Assembly: GCA_958439725.1 (NCBI GenBank) | Contig: CAUBWJ010000005.1 | Span: 37,076 to 101,075, forward strand | Source: an uncultured Muribaculaceae bacterium | GTDB lineage: Bacteria > Bacteroidota > Bacteroidia > Bacteroidales > Muribaculaceae | Direction of reading: 5' to 3' | DNA length: 64,000 nucleotides | Part shown: positions 26,876-35,598 of the stretch, piece after piece | How the letters are laid out: each line of letters opens with the position of its first letter | How positions within the stretch are numbered: position 1 is the first letter of the stretch | Position numbers and translations under genes: made by a program | The notes under the pieces: generated by a model | Database searches by the model: none | Told to the model about the DNA's origin: nothing | The model's input: only the letters and a program-made list of their open reading frames with translations

Positions 26876-27784
26876 TTACGGGCGGCCGCCGGTATCGGCG
26901 CCTCCCTCAGAAGTATTAACTCCGCCCGGACGCTTCTTGTTCAGGGGAAGAGTGTAGATTATGGAGAATGAGCCGGTGAAATGCGAGCTCCTTTTTCCGT
27001 AACCGGGAATATACATCGGCTCTCCGAAGGCCGACTTCCCTTCGTGGAGCAACGCATGGTAGCGGGCTGTCCATCCCATCGACAGCCATCGCCATATTTT
27101 CACCTTCACGCCGGCCGTGAATTCAAAATATCCGGCAGTGGCGCTCTGCGACGGAATTGAGGCGGCGGTGTTTTCCTGCCAGTAGCCGTCGGAAATGGTG
27201 CCGGCGGTAACGCTCCATTTGAATGGCGTGAAGCCGTAGCGGAGTCCTACGTTGAACTGGTAGTCGGGTGAGTTATTGTAGAAAATATTGTAGTTGAGGC
27301 CGATTTTGAAATAGGGCGACACAGGCACGCGGAATGTGAAGTTGCGGTCGTCGGGGGTGTCGTCACACTGGCCGAATCCCAGTTCGAACACCGGTTTGTA
27401 GCGGTTGTGGAGGCTGAGTTCGCCCCAGAAGCCTATAAGGCCATAGTGCTGACCGAATATGCGCATGGCGGGGTCCCAGATGTCCACACCTATCGACACG
27501 GATTCCAGCAGCGGGTAAAGCATTTTGGCCTTGCGGTTCACCAGAGTGGTGTCGACCCATTCGGTGCCGGTCACGGTGTCCACGAGCACTATGTTGCCTT
27601 GTGCGTCGCGGCGCTCCGCAAGATTCGACTGGCCGGTGAACGCCGGTTCCTCAACCTTTACCGTCGGGATGGTGCCGGGTTTGGGTTGCACGGGCGTTAT
27701 GCGTCGCTGTCCGTAGGCCGGAACGGCGGTGGTGACGAGCAGCACCAGGAGAGCTATGATTGAAAATGCCTTACCTGTTTTCAT
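26876..27784 (-). CDS. DUF6048 family outer-membrane protein
   Basis: The 302-residue protein has a signal peptide (MKTGKAFSIIALLVLLVTTA) and, from about residue 85, amphipathic strands ending in aromatic residues (FKIGLNYNIFYNNSPDYQFN, SHFTGSFSIIYTLPLNKKRP) that suggest an outer-membrane beta-barrel. The layout and its place directly after a DUF6452 lipoprotein gene match the DUF6048 family of Bacteroidales. Function is unknown. Its start overlaps the DUF6452 gene by 14 bp, and the next genes upstream are a GT2 and a DUF4199 gene: a conserved envelope neighbourhood. Confidence 0.8.
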   Translation of the reverse strand: MKTGKAFSIIALLVLLVTTAVPAYGQRRITPVQPKPGTIPTVKVEEPAFTGQSNLAERRDAQGNIVLVDTVTGTEWVDTTLVNRKAKMLYPLLESVSIGVDIWDPAMRIFGQHYGLIGFWGELSLHNRYKPVFELGFGQCDDTPDDRNFTFRVPVSPYFKIGLNYNIFYNNSPDYQFNVGLRYGFTPFKWSVTAGTISDGYWQENTAASIPSQSATAGYFEFTAGVKVKIWRWLSMGWTARYHALLHEGKSAFGEPMYIPGYGKRSSHFTGSFSIIYTLPLNKKRPGGVNTSEGGADTGGRP

Positions 27785-28361
27785 GTCCGTCAGGGTTTAT
27801 GTCGCGGGTTCGGGCCGTGGGAGTCTGGTTGTCACCGTTGTCGCCGGGAGTCTCGGGGGCGTCCGTGGCTGTGCGGAAATAAATCTGCAGTTGTTCCACG
27901 TCGGCGGGAGTGATTTTATTGTCGAGCAGCTTCACGGAGTCAATGAGATGGGTTGTGAAGCTCAGGTCGGTCACCGTGTAGATGAAGCTCAGCCCGCACT
28001 CTTCGGATGTGAAGTAAGGCTCCGAAGTGTAACGGACGGTGATGGTGTCGTAGAGCTGCGGAAAGTTGAGATCTTTCTGGAGATACTGGAAACAGTAGGA
28101 GGTTGATTCCTTGTCTGACCGCAGAGGCAGATAAGCCTGGGAGAGGGCCGAGCCCGAGTATAGAGCGGAGTCGGACGGCGCTCCCACGCCACGGATGCAG
28201 AGCGAGTCGACGGAGACTTTCGTGCCGTCGGAACCGTAGAAACCGGCCAGAGGTATGCTGCTCTGGTTTTCGGTGCACGATTCGGTGTTGCAGCCCGCTG
28301 TCGTCGCCAGCAGGGCTACACCGGCGGTTACGAAACACGCTATGTGGGCTTTTCTTGTCAT
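27771..28361 (-). CDS. DUF6452 family lipoprotein
   Basis: The 196-residue protein begins MTRKAHIACFVTAGVALLAT and has a lipobox ending at Cys24 (TTAGC), so it should be a lipoprotein. Two early cysteine-containing phrases (NTESCTEN) and a beta-rich body (GLSFIYTVTDLSFTTHLIDS) fit DUF6452, a family seen next to DUF6048 in Bacteroidales. Function unknown; a partner role for the DUF6048 barrel is inferred from the 14-bp overlap. It overlaps the GT2 gene upstream by 4 bp, indicating tight co-translation. Confidence 0.8.
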   Translation of the reverse strand: MTRKAHIACFVTAGVALLATTAGCNTESCTENQSSIPLAGFYGSDGTKVSVDSLCIRGVGAPSDSALYSGSALSQAYLPLRSDKESTSYCFQYLQKDLNFPQLYDTITVRYTSEPYFTSEECGLSFIYTVTDLSFTTHLIDSVKLLDNKITPADVEQLQIYFRTATDAPETPGDNGDNQTPTARTRDINPDGHENR

Positions 28362-29326
28362 TCCGGGGCTTGGGTTTTCAGTTCCTCCTCTATTTCATAG
28401 TCGTTGCGGCCTGGAGCGTTACGCACCACGAGCTCTCCCACGAATCCCGCGAGAAACAGCTGTGTGCCAAGGATCATCAGTGTGAGGGAGATGTAGAAAT
28501 ATGGCGAATCGGTAACCAGGATATATGGGTTGCCGGCATGCATGTTGTAGAGCTTGAGGGCGCCGACCGCTGCGGCGGCCACAAAACCAAGAATGAACAT
28601 CAGGCTGCCGAGCAGTCCGAAGAAGTGCATGGGCTTTACTCCGAATTTGTTTGTGAACCAGAGGGTGGCAAGGTCGAGATAACCGTTTACAAAGCGGTCG
28701 AGACCGAATTTTGTCTTGCCGTATTTGCGGGCCTGATGGTGGACAACCTTTTCGCCGATGCGGGTGAAGCCGGCATTTTTGGCCAGATAGGGGATGTAGC
28801 GGTGCATGTCGCCATACACCTCTATGCGCTCTATCACCTTGTGACGGTAGGCTTTCAGACCGCAGTTGAAGTCATGGAGGTTGTGGATTCCGCTCACGCG
28901 GCGGGCTGTGGCGTTGAACAGCTTGGTGGGGATGGTCTTCGACAGGGGGTCGTAGCGTTTCTGTTTCCAGCCGCTGACAAGGTCATAGCCCTCCTCGGTG
29001 ATCATGCGGTAAAGCTCAGGGATTTCATCGGGACTGTCCTGCAGGTCGGCGTCCATGGTTATCACCACATCGCCTTTTGCACGGCGGAAGCCGGTGTTCA
29101 GGGCCGGAGATTTGCCGTAGTTGCGGCGGAAGCACACACCTTTCACGGAAGGGTTGGTGCGTGACAGCTCCCGGATTACGTTCCAGGAATCGTCGGTGGA
29201 GCCGTCGTTCACAAATATTATTTCGTAGGAAAATCCGTTCTGTTTCATCACGCGGTCAATCCACTGCTCGAGTTCGGGCAGCGATTCGGCTTCGTTGAAG
29301 AGCGGTACTATTACAGATATATCCAT
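28358..29326 (-). CDS. Family 2 glycosyltransferase, polyprenyl-phosphate type (GtrB/DPMS-like)
   Basis: The 322-residue protein has a GT-A domain (VIVPLFNEAESLPELEQWID, nucleotide-sugar motif TMDADLQDSPDEIP, later RYIPYLAKNAGFTRI) and two C-terminal membrane helices (about 230-255 and 268-290). This is the layout of GtrB and dolichol-phosphate mannosyltransferase-like enzymes, which load a sugar onto undecaprenyl phosphate at the inner face of the membrane. The sugar is unknown. It is in a run with DUF4199 upstream (51 nt) and DUF6452/DUF6048 downstream. Confidence 0.9.
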   Translation of the reverse strand: MDISVIVPLFNEAESLPELEQWIDRVMKQNGFSYEIIFVNDGSTDDSWNVIRELSRTNPSVKGVCFRRNYGKSPALNTGFRRAKGDVVITMDADLQDSPDEIPELYRMITEEGYDLVSGWKQKRYDPLSKTIPTKLFNATARRVSGIHNLHDFNCGLKAYRHKVIERIEVYGDMHRYIPYLAKNAGFTRIGEKVVHHQARKYGKTKFGLDRFVNGYLDLATLWFTNKFGVKPMHFFGLLGSLMFILGFVAAAAVGALKLYNMHAGNPYILVTDSPYFYISLTLMILGTQLFLAGFVGELVVRNAPGRNDYEIEEELKTQAPE

Positions 29327-29377
29327 TTCAGAAAAAGCAATACTTTGAAGGATTGTAGCTTAACGGGGAATGCCTTG

Positions 29378-29953
29378 TCAGGGCATGGGAGGCGGGGCTG
29401 TTGGCGGACGCTTTACCCGGCCTATCCGGGCCAGAGCGCTCATCAGCAGCGAGAGCAGCGAGCCGGAGAAAACCGAGAGGAATATCATTTCCACCACCAT
29501 CGATGCTGCGGAGGGCACGAGGTTGGCCTCGATCATGTTGCTGAGAACTTTGGCCATCTCCTTGGCTTCGGGCGAAGGCATTCCGTCGTAAAACGAGATT
29601 ACGGTGCGCAGTTGGGTGATGATAAAAGTCGGGTCAACCCATTTGAGATAAATCACGGCCACTACGCCCTGGATGAGCGCTCCGCACAGGAACACCATTA
29701 TGCCCTGCATCCACAGCGAGGAGAAGGGGGTCAGGCCGCCGTCGGCCACGAATGTGGCGCGCAGGCAGCGGTATATGTAGAACGGCACACCCAGCACAAG
29801 CAGCATGCCTACGAGACCCATAAGCGGATAGCTTACGGAATATACCGATGACAGGAAAAGAATCGACAGGTAGATGCCGAAAAACATTCCCTGGGCGGCG
29901 CCCCGGCGGTATGGCGATGGTGGCATGTGGTTCATTGGCGTAAGTTTGTGCAA
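29378..29953 (-). CDS. DUF4199 membrane protein
   Basis: The 191-residue protein has four hydrophobic helices and the DUF4199 look (GMFFGIYLSILFLSSVYSVS at the N-terminus, a central IYLKWVDPTFI loop and a long last helix EMIFLSVFSGSLLSLLMSAL). A second in-frame ATG at 29935 is an equally possible start. DUF4199 genes are regularly found just before a GT2 of this type in Bacteroidetes. Function unknown; an inner-membrane location is expected. Confidence 0.82.
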   Translation of the reverse strand: MHKLTPMNHMPPSPYRRGAAQGMFFGIYLSILFLSSVYSVSYPLMGLVGMLLVLGVPFYIYRCLRATFVADGGLTPFSSLWMQGIMVFLCGALIQGVVAVIYLKWVDPTFIITQLRTVISFYDGMPSPEAKEMAKVLSNMIEANLVPSAASMVVEMIFLSVFSGSLLSLLMSALARIGRVKRPPTAPPPMP

Positions 29954-29979
29954 AGATAGCTAAAATATTTGGTATGCGC

Positions 29980-30927
29980 TCAGTGGCGGAGGTTGAGAAA
30001 CGTGTCGATGTGGCGCTTCTTCTTTTCCTCGAGAATCTCGGATATGTCCAGGAATATGCCGGATTCCTCCACGTCGCCGAACTCGTCGTTGACGGCTGTC
30101 CCGAACATCTTCATGGTGGGCGAGAGGCTCATGTAGGCGTTGACAAGCGGGGGGATGTTCAGCCCGTTCTCGCGTATGGCATGGTTGAGTATGCGGTAGT
30201 CCTCGGCAAAGGTCGCGCCCTGGAAGAGGCGCCGCATCTCGTGCACGTCTATGTCGGTCTGCAGCGGATTGACGGGCGTGGCAAGGCGGTCGGGGTCGGG
30301 GAAGTGCTTGTGCATGAAATAAAGAATCATGTTGCGGCACGTGGCGGAGTATTCGGGATACATCGTGACTTTTCCGAAAAGGTAGCGCATATCTGGGTGG
30401 ATTACCGTGAGCGCTCCCAGACCGTCCCAGAGGTTGTCGAGGGCGAAGATGGCTTTGGCTCCGGCGCGCGACGACTGGTATTCGGTGCGCACGAACGAAC
30501 GGCCGAGCTCTATGGTGTAGGGGAGATAGTCGCGTATGAACGAGTCGGAAAAGCGGAAAAGGTGGGATGTGGCCAGACGCGGGCTTCCGTCGGGGTTAAG
30601 GCGTATGTCGGGGCCGATTATGTAGCGGTAGCCGCCTATGATCATCTCGTTTTCCGGGTCCCAGACTATAAGCTGGCGGCAGGGAGGGTCCATCAGGTCG
30701 AAGGCGTCTATGTCGCAGTCCTTTCCGGTGCCTCCTCCGGCCCCGCGGAACGTGATTTCGCGCAGACGGCCCACCTCGCGCATGAGGTTGGGGCACGAAC
30801 GTCCGTCGAAGGTATATATGATGTTTCCTCCCTTGTTGGAGGATCGCAGCTGATTGTCGGGAGTGAGCTCGGCTTTGAGAAGCGCGGTGTCTACCGGTGG
30901 TATTACAGGCTGTTGGTCTTGGCTCAT
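29980..30927 (-). CDS. glsB: Glycine-lipid N-acyltransferase (GNAT type)
   Basis: The 315-residue protein is a long GNAT/acyl-homoserine-lactone-synthase-like acyltransferase (LREITFRGAGGGTGKDCDID, LIVWDPENEMIIGGYRYIIG, ELGRSFVRTEYQSSRAG). It directly follows a PlsC-type acyltransferase with a 4-bp overlap. That pair matches the glsB/glsA genes of Bacteroides thetaiotaomicron, which make N-acyl glycine and then O-acylated glycine lipids. By that analogy it transfers a 3-hydroxy fatty acyl group to glycine. OlsB-type ornithine acylation is the main alternative. Confidence 0.82.
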   Translation of the reverse strand: MSQDQQPVIPPVDTALLKAELTPDNQLRSSNKGGNIIYTFDGRSCPNLMREVGRLREITFRGAGGGTGKDCDIDAFDLMDPPCRQLIVWDPENEMIIGGYRYIIGPDIRLNPDGSPRLATSHLFRFSDSFIRDYLPYTIELGRSFVRTEYQSSRAGAKAIFALDNLWDGLGALTVIHPDMRYLFGKVTMYPEYSATCRNMILYFMHKHFPDPDRLATPVNPLQTDIDVHEMRRLFQGATFAEDYRILNHAIRENGLNIPPLVNAYMSLSPTMKMFGTAVNDEFGDVEESGIFLDISEILEEKKKRHIDTFLNLRH

Positions 30928-31817
30928 TGCGAATCTTTGTTAGTCCGAAGGCTGTCGCGGTCGGTTTCGTTTTCGAGTGAATAGACTCTGTCTTTGATTT
31001 CACGTGCGTCGGCAGCGGCCCGCGAGCCGGTGGAAAGGGTGTTCCAGGGAACGCGCGGTCCGGCCACTATGGTGAAGTTGCGCGAGCGCTGCTTGAACAC
31101 CTCGGCCGGCAACAGGGCCATCTCCACATTGAATCTGAGCCCCATGCGTCGACGCATATATGCAAAGTTATAAAAAAAGTTTGAATTGCGTCCACTGAAG
31201 AAGAGAGGCACAATATCGCGCCGGGATGCGATGGCTTTGTTTATGAACATCTTGTGCCATTCAAGGTCGGCCACAGCGCCGTCGGCTCCGCGTCGGCTCA
31301 CCAGCCCTGCAGGGAAAATCACCAGAGGATCTGGGCCTTCGAGCGCGCGCGTCAGATTGTCGGAGGCGTCGCGGCTCTGTTTGCCCAGCTTGTTTACCGG
31401 CAGGAACACACCTTTGAGCTGGTCTATGGCCATGAGCAAATCGTTGACCACGAATTTCAGCCCCGGGCCATAGAGTGAGGTCAGAAGGTCTATGAGCACC
31501 ATGCCGTCGAGGCCGCCGAGGGGGTGGTTGCTGACGAAAATCACGCGGCGGTCCGCCGGAGCGGGAAGGCGCTCGGGATGCACCACGCTGTAGGTGATGC
31601 CGAGTTCGCGGAGCACCGCGCGGCAGAATTCGGCATCACGGAGATGCCCGGTTTTGTCAAGCAGGTCGTTGAGGCTGTCCTGACACACTATGCGTTTCAG
31701 CAATGTCACAAGAGGCCGCGGCACGAAGCGGTAGCGGCTGCCCAGGCGCTCGCGAAGCACGGCGTCGATGTCGATTTTCTTTATCGAGGAGTTCGGGGTG
31801 TTTTGCTCTTCTGACAT
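30924..31817 (-). CDS. glsA: Glycine-lipid O-acyltransferase (PlsC type)
   Basis: The 297-residue protein has the lysophospholipid-acyltransferase motifs NHPLGGLDG (His98, Asp104), LPVNKLGKQSRDASDN (block II region), VIFPAGLVSR (block III) and IVPLFFSGR (block IV). The catalytic spacing here is His-X5-Asp rather than the common His-X4-Asp. It overlaps the GNAT gene downstream by 4 bp, the arrangement expected for glycine-lipid synthesis, where it would add the second (ester-linked) acyl chain. The activity is inferred from this gene pair. Divergent from the DUF115-like gene. Confidence 0.82.
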   Translation of the reverse strand: MSEEQNTPNSSIKKIDIDAVLRERLGSRYRFVPRPLVTLLKRIVCQDSLNDLLDKTGHLRDAEFCRAVLRELGITYSVVHPERLPAPADRRVIFVSNHPLGGLDGMVLIDLLTSLYGPGLKFVVNDLLMAIDQLKGVFLPVNKLGKQSRDASDNLTRALEGPDPLVIFPAGLVSRRGADGAVADLEWHKMFINKAIASRRDIVPLFFSGRNSNFFYNFAYMRRRMGLRFNVEMALLPAEVFKQRSRNFTIVAGPRVPWNTLSTGSRAAADAREIKDRVYSLENETDRDSLRTNKDSQ

Positions 31818-31855
31818 TTATGGTGGTTTTTCGCAAATGTGGATGCAAATTTAAT

Positions 31856-31863
31856 TAATTTTG
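31856..31863 (+). promoter_or_regulatory. -7 box giving a near-leaderless start of the DUF115-like gene
   Basis: TAATTTTG ends 8 nt before the ATG at 31872, so the transcript would have almost no leader. This also argues against the in-frame ATG at 31839, which lies upstream of the box. Confidence 0.55.
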
Positions 31864-31871
31864 CGGTTATT

Positions 31872-32738
31872 ATGAAAAAAGCGCCTATGTGGAACTCGAT
31901 TACGGAAGTTGCGAAGAACTGTGCCCTGCTTGGTAAGGGACTGGTGAAAATGGCTGTGGAGTCGCGCCCTTGCGGAATAAGCCTTTCGGTAGGCGAACGT
32001 CCGCTTGTGATAATGGCAAACGGGCCTTCTCTTGCCGATGCCATGAAAAATCATGCCGCATCGCTGGAGCATTGCGACCTTATGGCCGTGAATTTCGCCG
32101 CCAATGCCGAAGAGTTCTACCGTTTCCGCCCGCAGGGCTACGTGATGGCCGATCCCCATTTCTTCAATCCCGGAGGCGACGGCAACGTGGCGCGGCTGTG
32201 GGAGAATATAGCCCGGAGGGTCGACTGGCCCATGACGCTGTACGTCCCCGCGCGTATGGCCCGCATGATTCCGCGCGAAGTCACGTCGGCGGGACATGTG
32301 AGGATTGAGCGCTTCAATCCCGTGGGGGTGGAAGGCTTTGGATGGTTCGAGCGTGTGGCCTATAAATCAGGATTGGGAATGCCTCGTCCGCGCAATGTGC
32401 TTATCGCCGCCATAATGATTGGTCTGAAGGCGGGTTATCGAGAGATTTATCTTGCCGGAGCCGACCACAGCTGGACGCGCACACTCGAGGTTGATGAAAA
32501 TAATATGGTGGTAACCGTGCAGCCCCATTTCTATAAAGAAAGCGAAAGCGAGAAAAAACGCGTCACGAGCCTCTACAGCAACATCCGCCTGCACGACATG
32601 ATGCTGAGCTTCCACATTGCCTTCCGTGCCTACCACCGCATTCGCCGCTATGCCGATGCCATCGGCGCCCGCATCTACAACTCCACCCCCGGCAGCTTCA
32701 TCGACGCCTTCCCCCGCCGCCCCCTCCCGGAGCCCTAA
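31872..32738 (+). CDS. DUF115/MptE-like or sialyltransferase-42-like protein
   Basis: The 288-residue protein starts MKKAPMWNSITEVAKNCALL. It has the phrase PLVIMANGPSLADAMKNHAA typical of DUF115 (6-hydroxymethylpterin-pyrophosphokinase MptE-like, motility accessory factor) and GT42-type proteins, then AVNFAANAEEFYRFRPQGYV, MADPHFFNP and EIYLAGADHSW. These motifs bind a nucleotide-linked group in the known relatives. A role in glycan or nonulosonate modification is possible given the neuA/neuC-type genes 6 kb away, but this is inference. A shorter product than an ATG at 31839 would give is preferred because of the promoter position. Confidence 0.65.
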   Translation: MKKAPMWNSITEVAKNCALLGKGLVKMAVESRPCGISLSVGERPLVIMANGPSLADAMKNHAASLEHCDLMAVNFAANAEEFYRFRPQGYVMADPHFFNPGGDGNVARLWENIARRVDWPMTLYVPARMARMIPREVTSAGHVRIERFNPVGVEGFGWFERVAYKSGLGMPRPRNVLIAAIMIGLKAGYREIYLAGADHSWTRTLEVDENNMVVTVQPHFYKESESEKKRVTSLYSNIRLHDMMLSFHIAFRAYHRIRRYADAIGARIYNSTPGSFIDAFPRRPLPEP

Positions 32739-32802
32739 CCCCGGCCGGAACCCACAGCTGACGAATTCATCGATTGAATATAAGTATAGCGGTGAGATAG
32801 GG

Positions 32803-33588
32803 TTAAAGACCGGATTTTATTGCATCGTATAATTCCGTCAATCCTTTTTGGTCCAGGATAGCTCCGGAATGAATAAAACGAATGCGCCCATCTCGGCCAA
32901 TTACTACATTCAAGGGCATAATCCCACTTTCTCCATACTGTTCATTTGCACTGCGGTCAGTATCCAAATAAGTGATTTTCGCGAGATGCGACCATCTGCT
33001 GCCCGGCTCGTGACTAAAGAATTTCTGTAAATCCTCTGATGAAGAGTCTATGCAGATAGGAATAAAATGGAAGTTGGGATTGTCACAGAAAAGGTTGGTT
33101 ATTGAGGGGATAAATTCGGGCTTTAACTCAGCCAGACAGTTACCGCACCATGTTGCCCAGAATGATAAAAGGTAACAATGACCGGGCAAAATGAGATCGT
33201 CGGTTCTTTTTCCGTCATTATAACGTACAAGACTGATTTGAGGGGCTTCTTCTCCGATGGAGGTTGACTGACTTTGCTCTCGTTTAGTTGCATTTATCAG
33301 GGCATATGCACGTTCAAGCTCGGCAATGACTTCAGACGATCGCTTACATAATATATATTTTCCCGGGACAGACACGGAATCTATATAATGACTAAGTGGA
33401 AGTTCCCGGCTTTTTATTACCAATGTGTCGTAATTGAATTCGCTTGTTATATAGTCCAGACTTTCTGGCATCTGATTCCAGAAAGACGTAGATACTTCTG
33501 TTTTTCCAATATAATAACGGGTAGGAATCTCGGCAAAAATAGCCGTCGCTACTATAGAAAGTAGCAGAATACAACAACACCGTTTCAT
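32803..33588 (-). CDS. Secreted TlpA-like thiol:disulfide protein
   Basis: The 261-residue protein has a signal peptide (MKRCCCILLLSIVATAIFA), about 85 residues of unassigned sequence, and a thioredoxin-fold domain with the active site WATWCGNCLAE (Cys148 and Cys151). TlpA/ResA-type proteins reduce disulfides in the periplasm, often for cytochrome or envelope protein maturation. It is AT-richer than the genes on its left. Next upstream on the same strand is the AlbA-type ATPase (38 nt), but the two need not be functionally linked. Confidence 0.85.
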   Translation of the reverse strand: MKRCCCILLLSIVATAIFAEIPTRYYIGKTEVSTSFWNQMPESLDYITSEFNYDTLVIKSRELPLSHYIDSVSVPGKYILCKRSSEVIAELERAYALINATKREQSQSTSIGEEAPQISLVRYNDGKRTDDLILPGHCYLLSFWATWCGNCLAELKPEFIPSITNLFCDNPNFHFIPICIDSSSEDLQKFFSHEPGSRWSHLAKITYLDTDRSANEQYGESGIMPLNVVIGRDGRIRFIHSGAILDQKGLTELYDAIKSGL

Positions 33589-33626
33589 ATTAATGATTTC
33601 TTTGGTTCCTCAGGAATTAAATTTCG

Positions 33627-35345
33627 CTAACCTATGAATAATTTTTTCCCAAACTCAGTGAGCGTATATTTTTGCTTGGAGCTTGTCGGTTTATCCGGAT
33701 TTGTCATGGTCACATATCCTAACGTTATTAATGGATTTAAAATCTTTCTCCTAAATTCGGTACTGTCAGGATGATTGATAAATTTAATAACTTCTTTGGT
33801 TGTAGAAGGATTGATGTTTAGACGCTCTATCACTTCGATTGTATAATGGCATAGTAGTGACTTATCAACAGGCTTTTTTGATTTGTTCCAGACTTTTGCA
33901 GATAACCGTTCAAGTATTTGCAAAAGTTGATTTTTGTCTGTGATATTACTCTGATATATACTGCTTTGGACTTTTGCAGATGTCTGTCCAAGTATCTGTG
34001 AAAGTCGAGTGTCAAGGTCTTGATGAATTGTAGCTATATTTTCTAATTCATTGGAATTAATCATATCCTCCCGACATGGAATCGTCATCAGAAAATAAGT
34101 TCTGTCATCATCAGTTTCAATAGTGGCTTTATCTGAGCCGTTTTCTCTAAGGGATTTCTGAATCGTCGGTATTCCTGTGGCACGAGCTTCCGTCAGATCC
34201 AGTTCCTTAAGAAAATCGCCTAATCTGCGATTTCGATATCTTCTGGCTTTTAACTTTTGCGCAGCTTTAATGGCTTCCATTGTTATAGACCTATCCGGTC
34301 CCGAATAACTCAGAATGTCAACATGGGTCGGTTCTATGGTTATCTCCACAGGTTCCCGTTCTTGATAGTCACGATGGTAAAGAGCATTCACCACTGATTC
34401 TTCAAAGGATTGATAAGGGTAGTTATAAGCCTTATCTGATTTCTCGGTGTCGTTAGGTTTTGAAATCCGCTTTTTTATTACGTTTGTACGTAAATAAGAC
34501 AGGGTTTCTCTAATCATTCTCGGTACCGGTCCCACAATCTTTGGAACTTCAATCATAATATCCGGATTTTCGATGCTCCCTTCAGGAAATAAAACTATGT
34601 CAACCTGAGTAACTGGAAAAAATTTTTCAGGATGCTCACAGAACATCATGGCCGCTACGTTTTTGATAAGACGATTTTCTGTAGGACCAGTCAATAAGTC
34701 CATTTCATCAAGGATCTCTATTAATGGCCGTCCGGTAAAATTATCAGCCAGTTTACTTTTTACTGCTTTAAGATGTTCATAGACCAACACTCCGGAAATA
34801 TCTTCTATCTTAATGTTTTCATTGCCACGCTCATCAAACGGAATTCGGTTTGCGAGATCCCTTACTTCATCAAGAGTCTCACCCTTTGCTTCGATGGTTG
34901 ATGATTTACTTCTGATGTAGTATTTCAGAGGCGACTTATTTTTTGCAACAACACTTTCTGCCACACAATAAGGACGGTTGGGTCCGGTGGGAATCCAAAT
35001 AGCAAGTATAGTTTTGCCGTCTACATCTTCTACCGATACTTTTGTATTATAGGAGACAGACCGGAGGTTTGATGACGATATTTTAGCATCATACCCAACC
35101 ATATCCTGAAGAATATCATCGATAGTTTCCAATGGTAATCCTTTCACCGGGCGTTTTGCCAAACCATTCTCATCCTGCTCAACACCTACAAGAATATATC
35201 CTCCACCCGTGTTGTCTAAATCAGTAGCAAAAGCACAGATGGTATGATAAATCTTATCTGGATTCCAACCTTTCTTAAATTCTATTCTGTTGGATTCGAC
35301 TTTGCGTCGATTGAGTAGGTCTTCAATGTTTATTGGTAAAGCCAT
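33627..35345 (-). CDS. AlbA_2/Schlafen-type ATP-binding protein
   Basis: The 572-residue protein opens with the AlbA_2 (divergent AAA_4, Schlafen-like) domain: ESNRIEFKKGWNPDKIYHTI and GGGYILVGVEQD. A central HATPase_c_4-like domain follows (ESVVNALYHRDYQEREPVEI, RRYRNRRLGDFLKELDLTEARATGIP) and a C-terminal winged-helix region. Such proteins occur widely in Bacteroidetes as putative transcriptional regulators or accessory-island genes. The linker near residues 447-485 holds two 12-residue repeats (LSQILGQTSAKV, LLQILERLSAKV), encoded by palindromic DNA modules. The gene is AT-rich compared with pgeF-obgE next door, suggesting acquisition. Confidence 0.85.
   Translation of the reverse strand: MALPINIEDLLNRRKVESNRIEFKKGWNPDKIYHTICAFATDLDNTGGGYILVGVEQDENGLAKRPVKGLPLETIDDILQDMVGYDAKISSSNLRSVSYNTKVSVEDVDGKTILAIWIPTGPNRPYCVAESVVAKNKSPLKYYIRSKSSTIEAKGETLDEVRDLANRIPFDERGNENIKIEDISGVLVYEHLKAVKSKLADNFTGRPLIEILDEMDLLTGPTENRLIKNVAAMMFCEHPEKFFPVTQVDIVLFPEGSIENPDIMIEVPKIVGPVPRMIRETLSYLRTNVIKKRISKPNDTEKSDKAYNYPYQSFEESVVNALYHRDYQEREPVEITIEPTHVDILSYSGPDRSITMEAIKAAQKLKARRYRNRRLGDFLKELDLTEARATGIPTIQKSLRENGSDKATIETDDDRTYFLMTIPCREDMINSNELENIATIHQDLDTRLSQILGQTSAKVQSSIYQSNITDKNQLLQILERLSAKVWNKSKKPVDKSLLCHYTIEVIERLNINPSTTKEVIKFINHPDSTEFRRKILNPLITLGYVTMTNPDKPTSSKQKYTLTEFGKKLFIG
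33891..34004. repeat. Two 36-nt in-frame palindromic modules in the AlbA-type gene
   Basis: The modules are 33891-33926 and 33969-34004, 78 nt (26 codons) apart. Both begin GACTTTTGCAGAT and end in an A-rich arm. In the first, the 13-nt arms ACTTTTGCAGATA and TATTTGCAAAAGT pair with one G-T wobble around a 10-nt loop; the second has two more mismatches. They encode LLQILERLSAKV and LSQILGQTSAKV. Confidence 0.85.
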
Positions 35346-35511
35346 TTATGTTGAATTTATCAAAGTTTATGTATATATTGGCTTAATCATATGCTCGATG
35401 AATGGGATTTCATAATCTTGGCGTAGAGTTGCGCATTGATTCGTTTGATAATGTCCGTTGCTGAAGCGTTAATAGATTGAGGTCAACGCTGAATACGGGG
35501 ATCTTAGATTC

Positions 35512-35519
35512 CAAAGTTA
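35512..35519 (-). promoter_or_regulatory. Possible -7 box upstream of the AlbA-type gene
   Basis: The minus strand reads TAACTTTG; 20 nt upstream is CTG instead of TTG. It would give a leader of about 165 nt. The surrounding 253-bp gap between pgeF and the ATPase shows nothing else I can name. Confidence 0.35.
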
Positions 35520-35598
35520 TGTGTTTTTCGCGAGAATAGCAGTACGTTAGTCCCGAAATTTTCAGGGAGCAGAAGGATAAGGGGCTACCTTGGAATGT

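Noticed and set aside
33589..35345. A CRISPR-like array in the AT-rich AlbA region
   Set aside because: Only two module copies exist, unequal spacers are absent, and both copies are coding and in frame.
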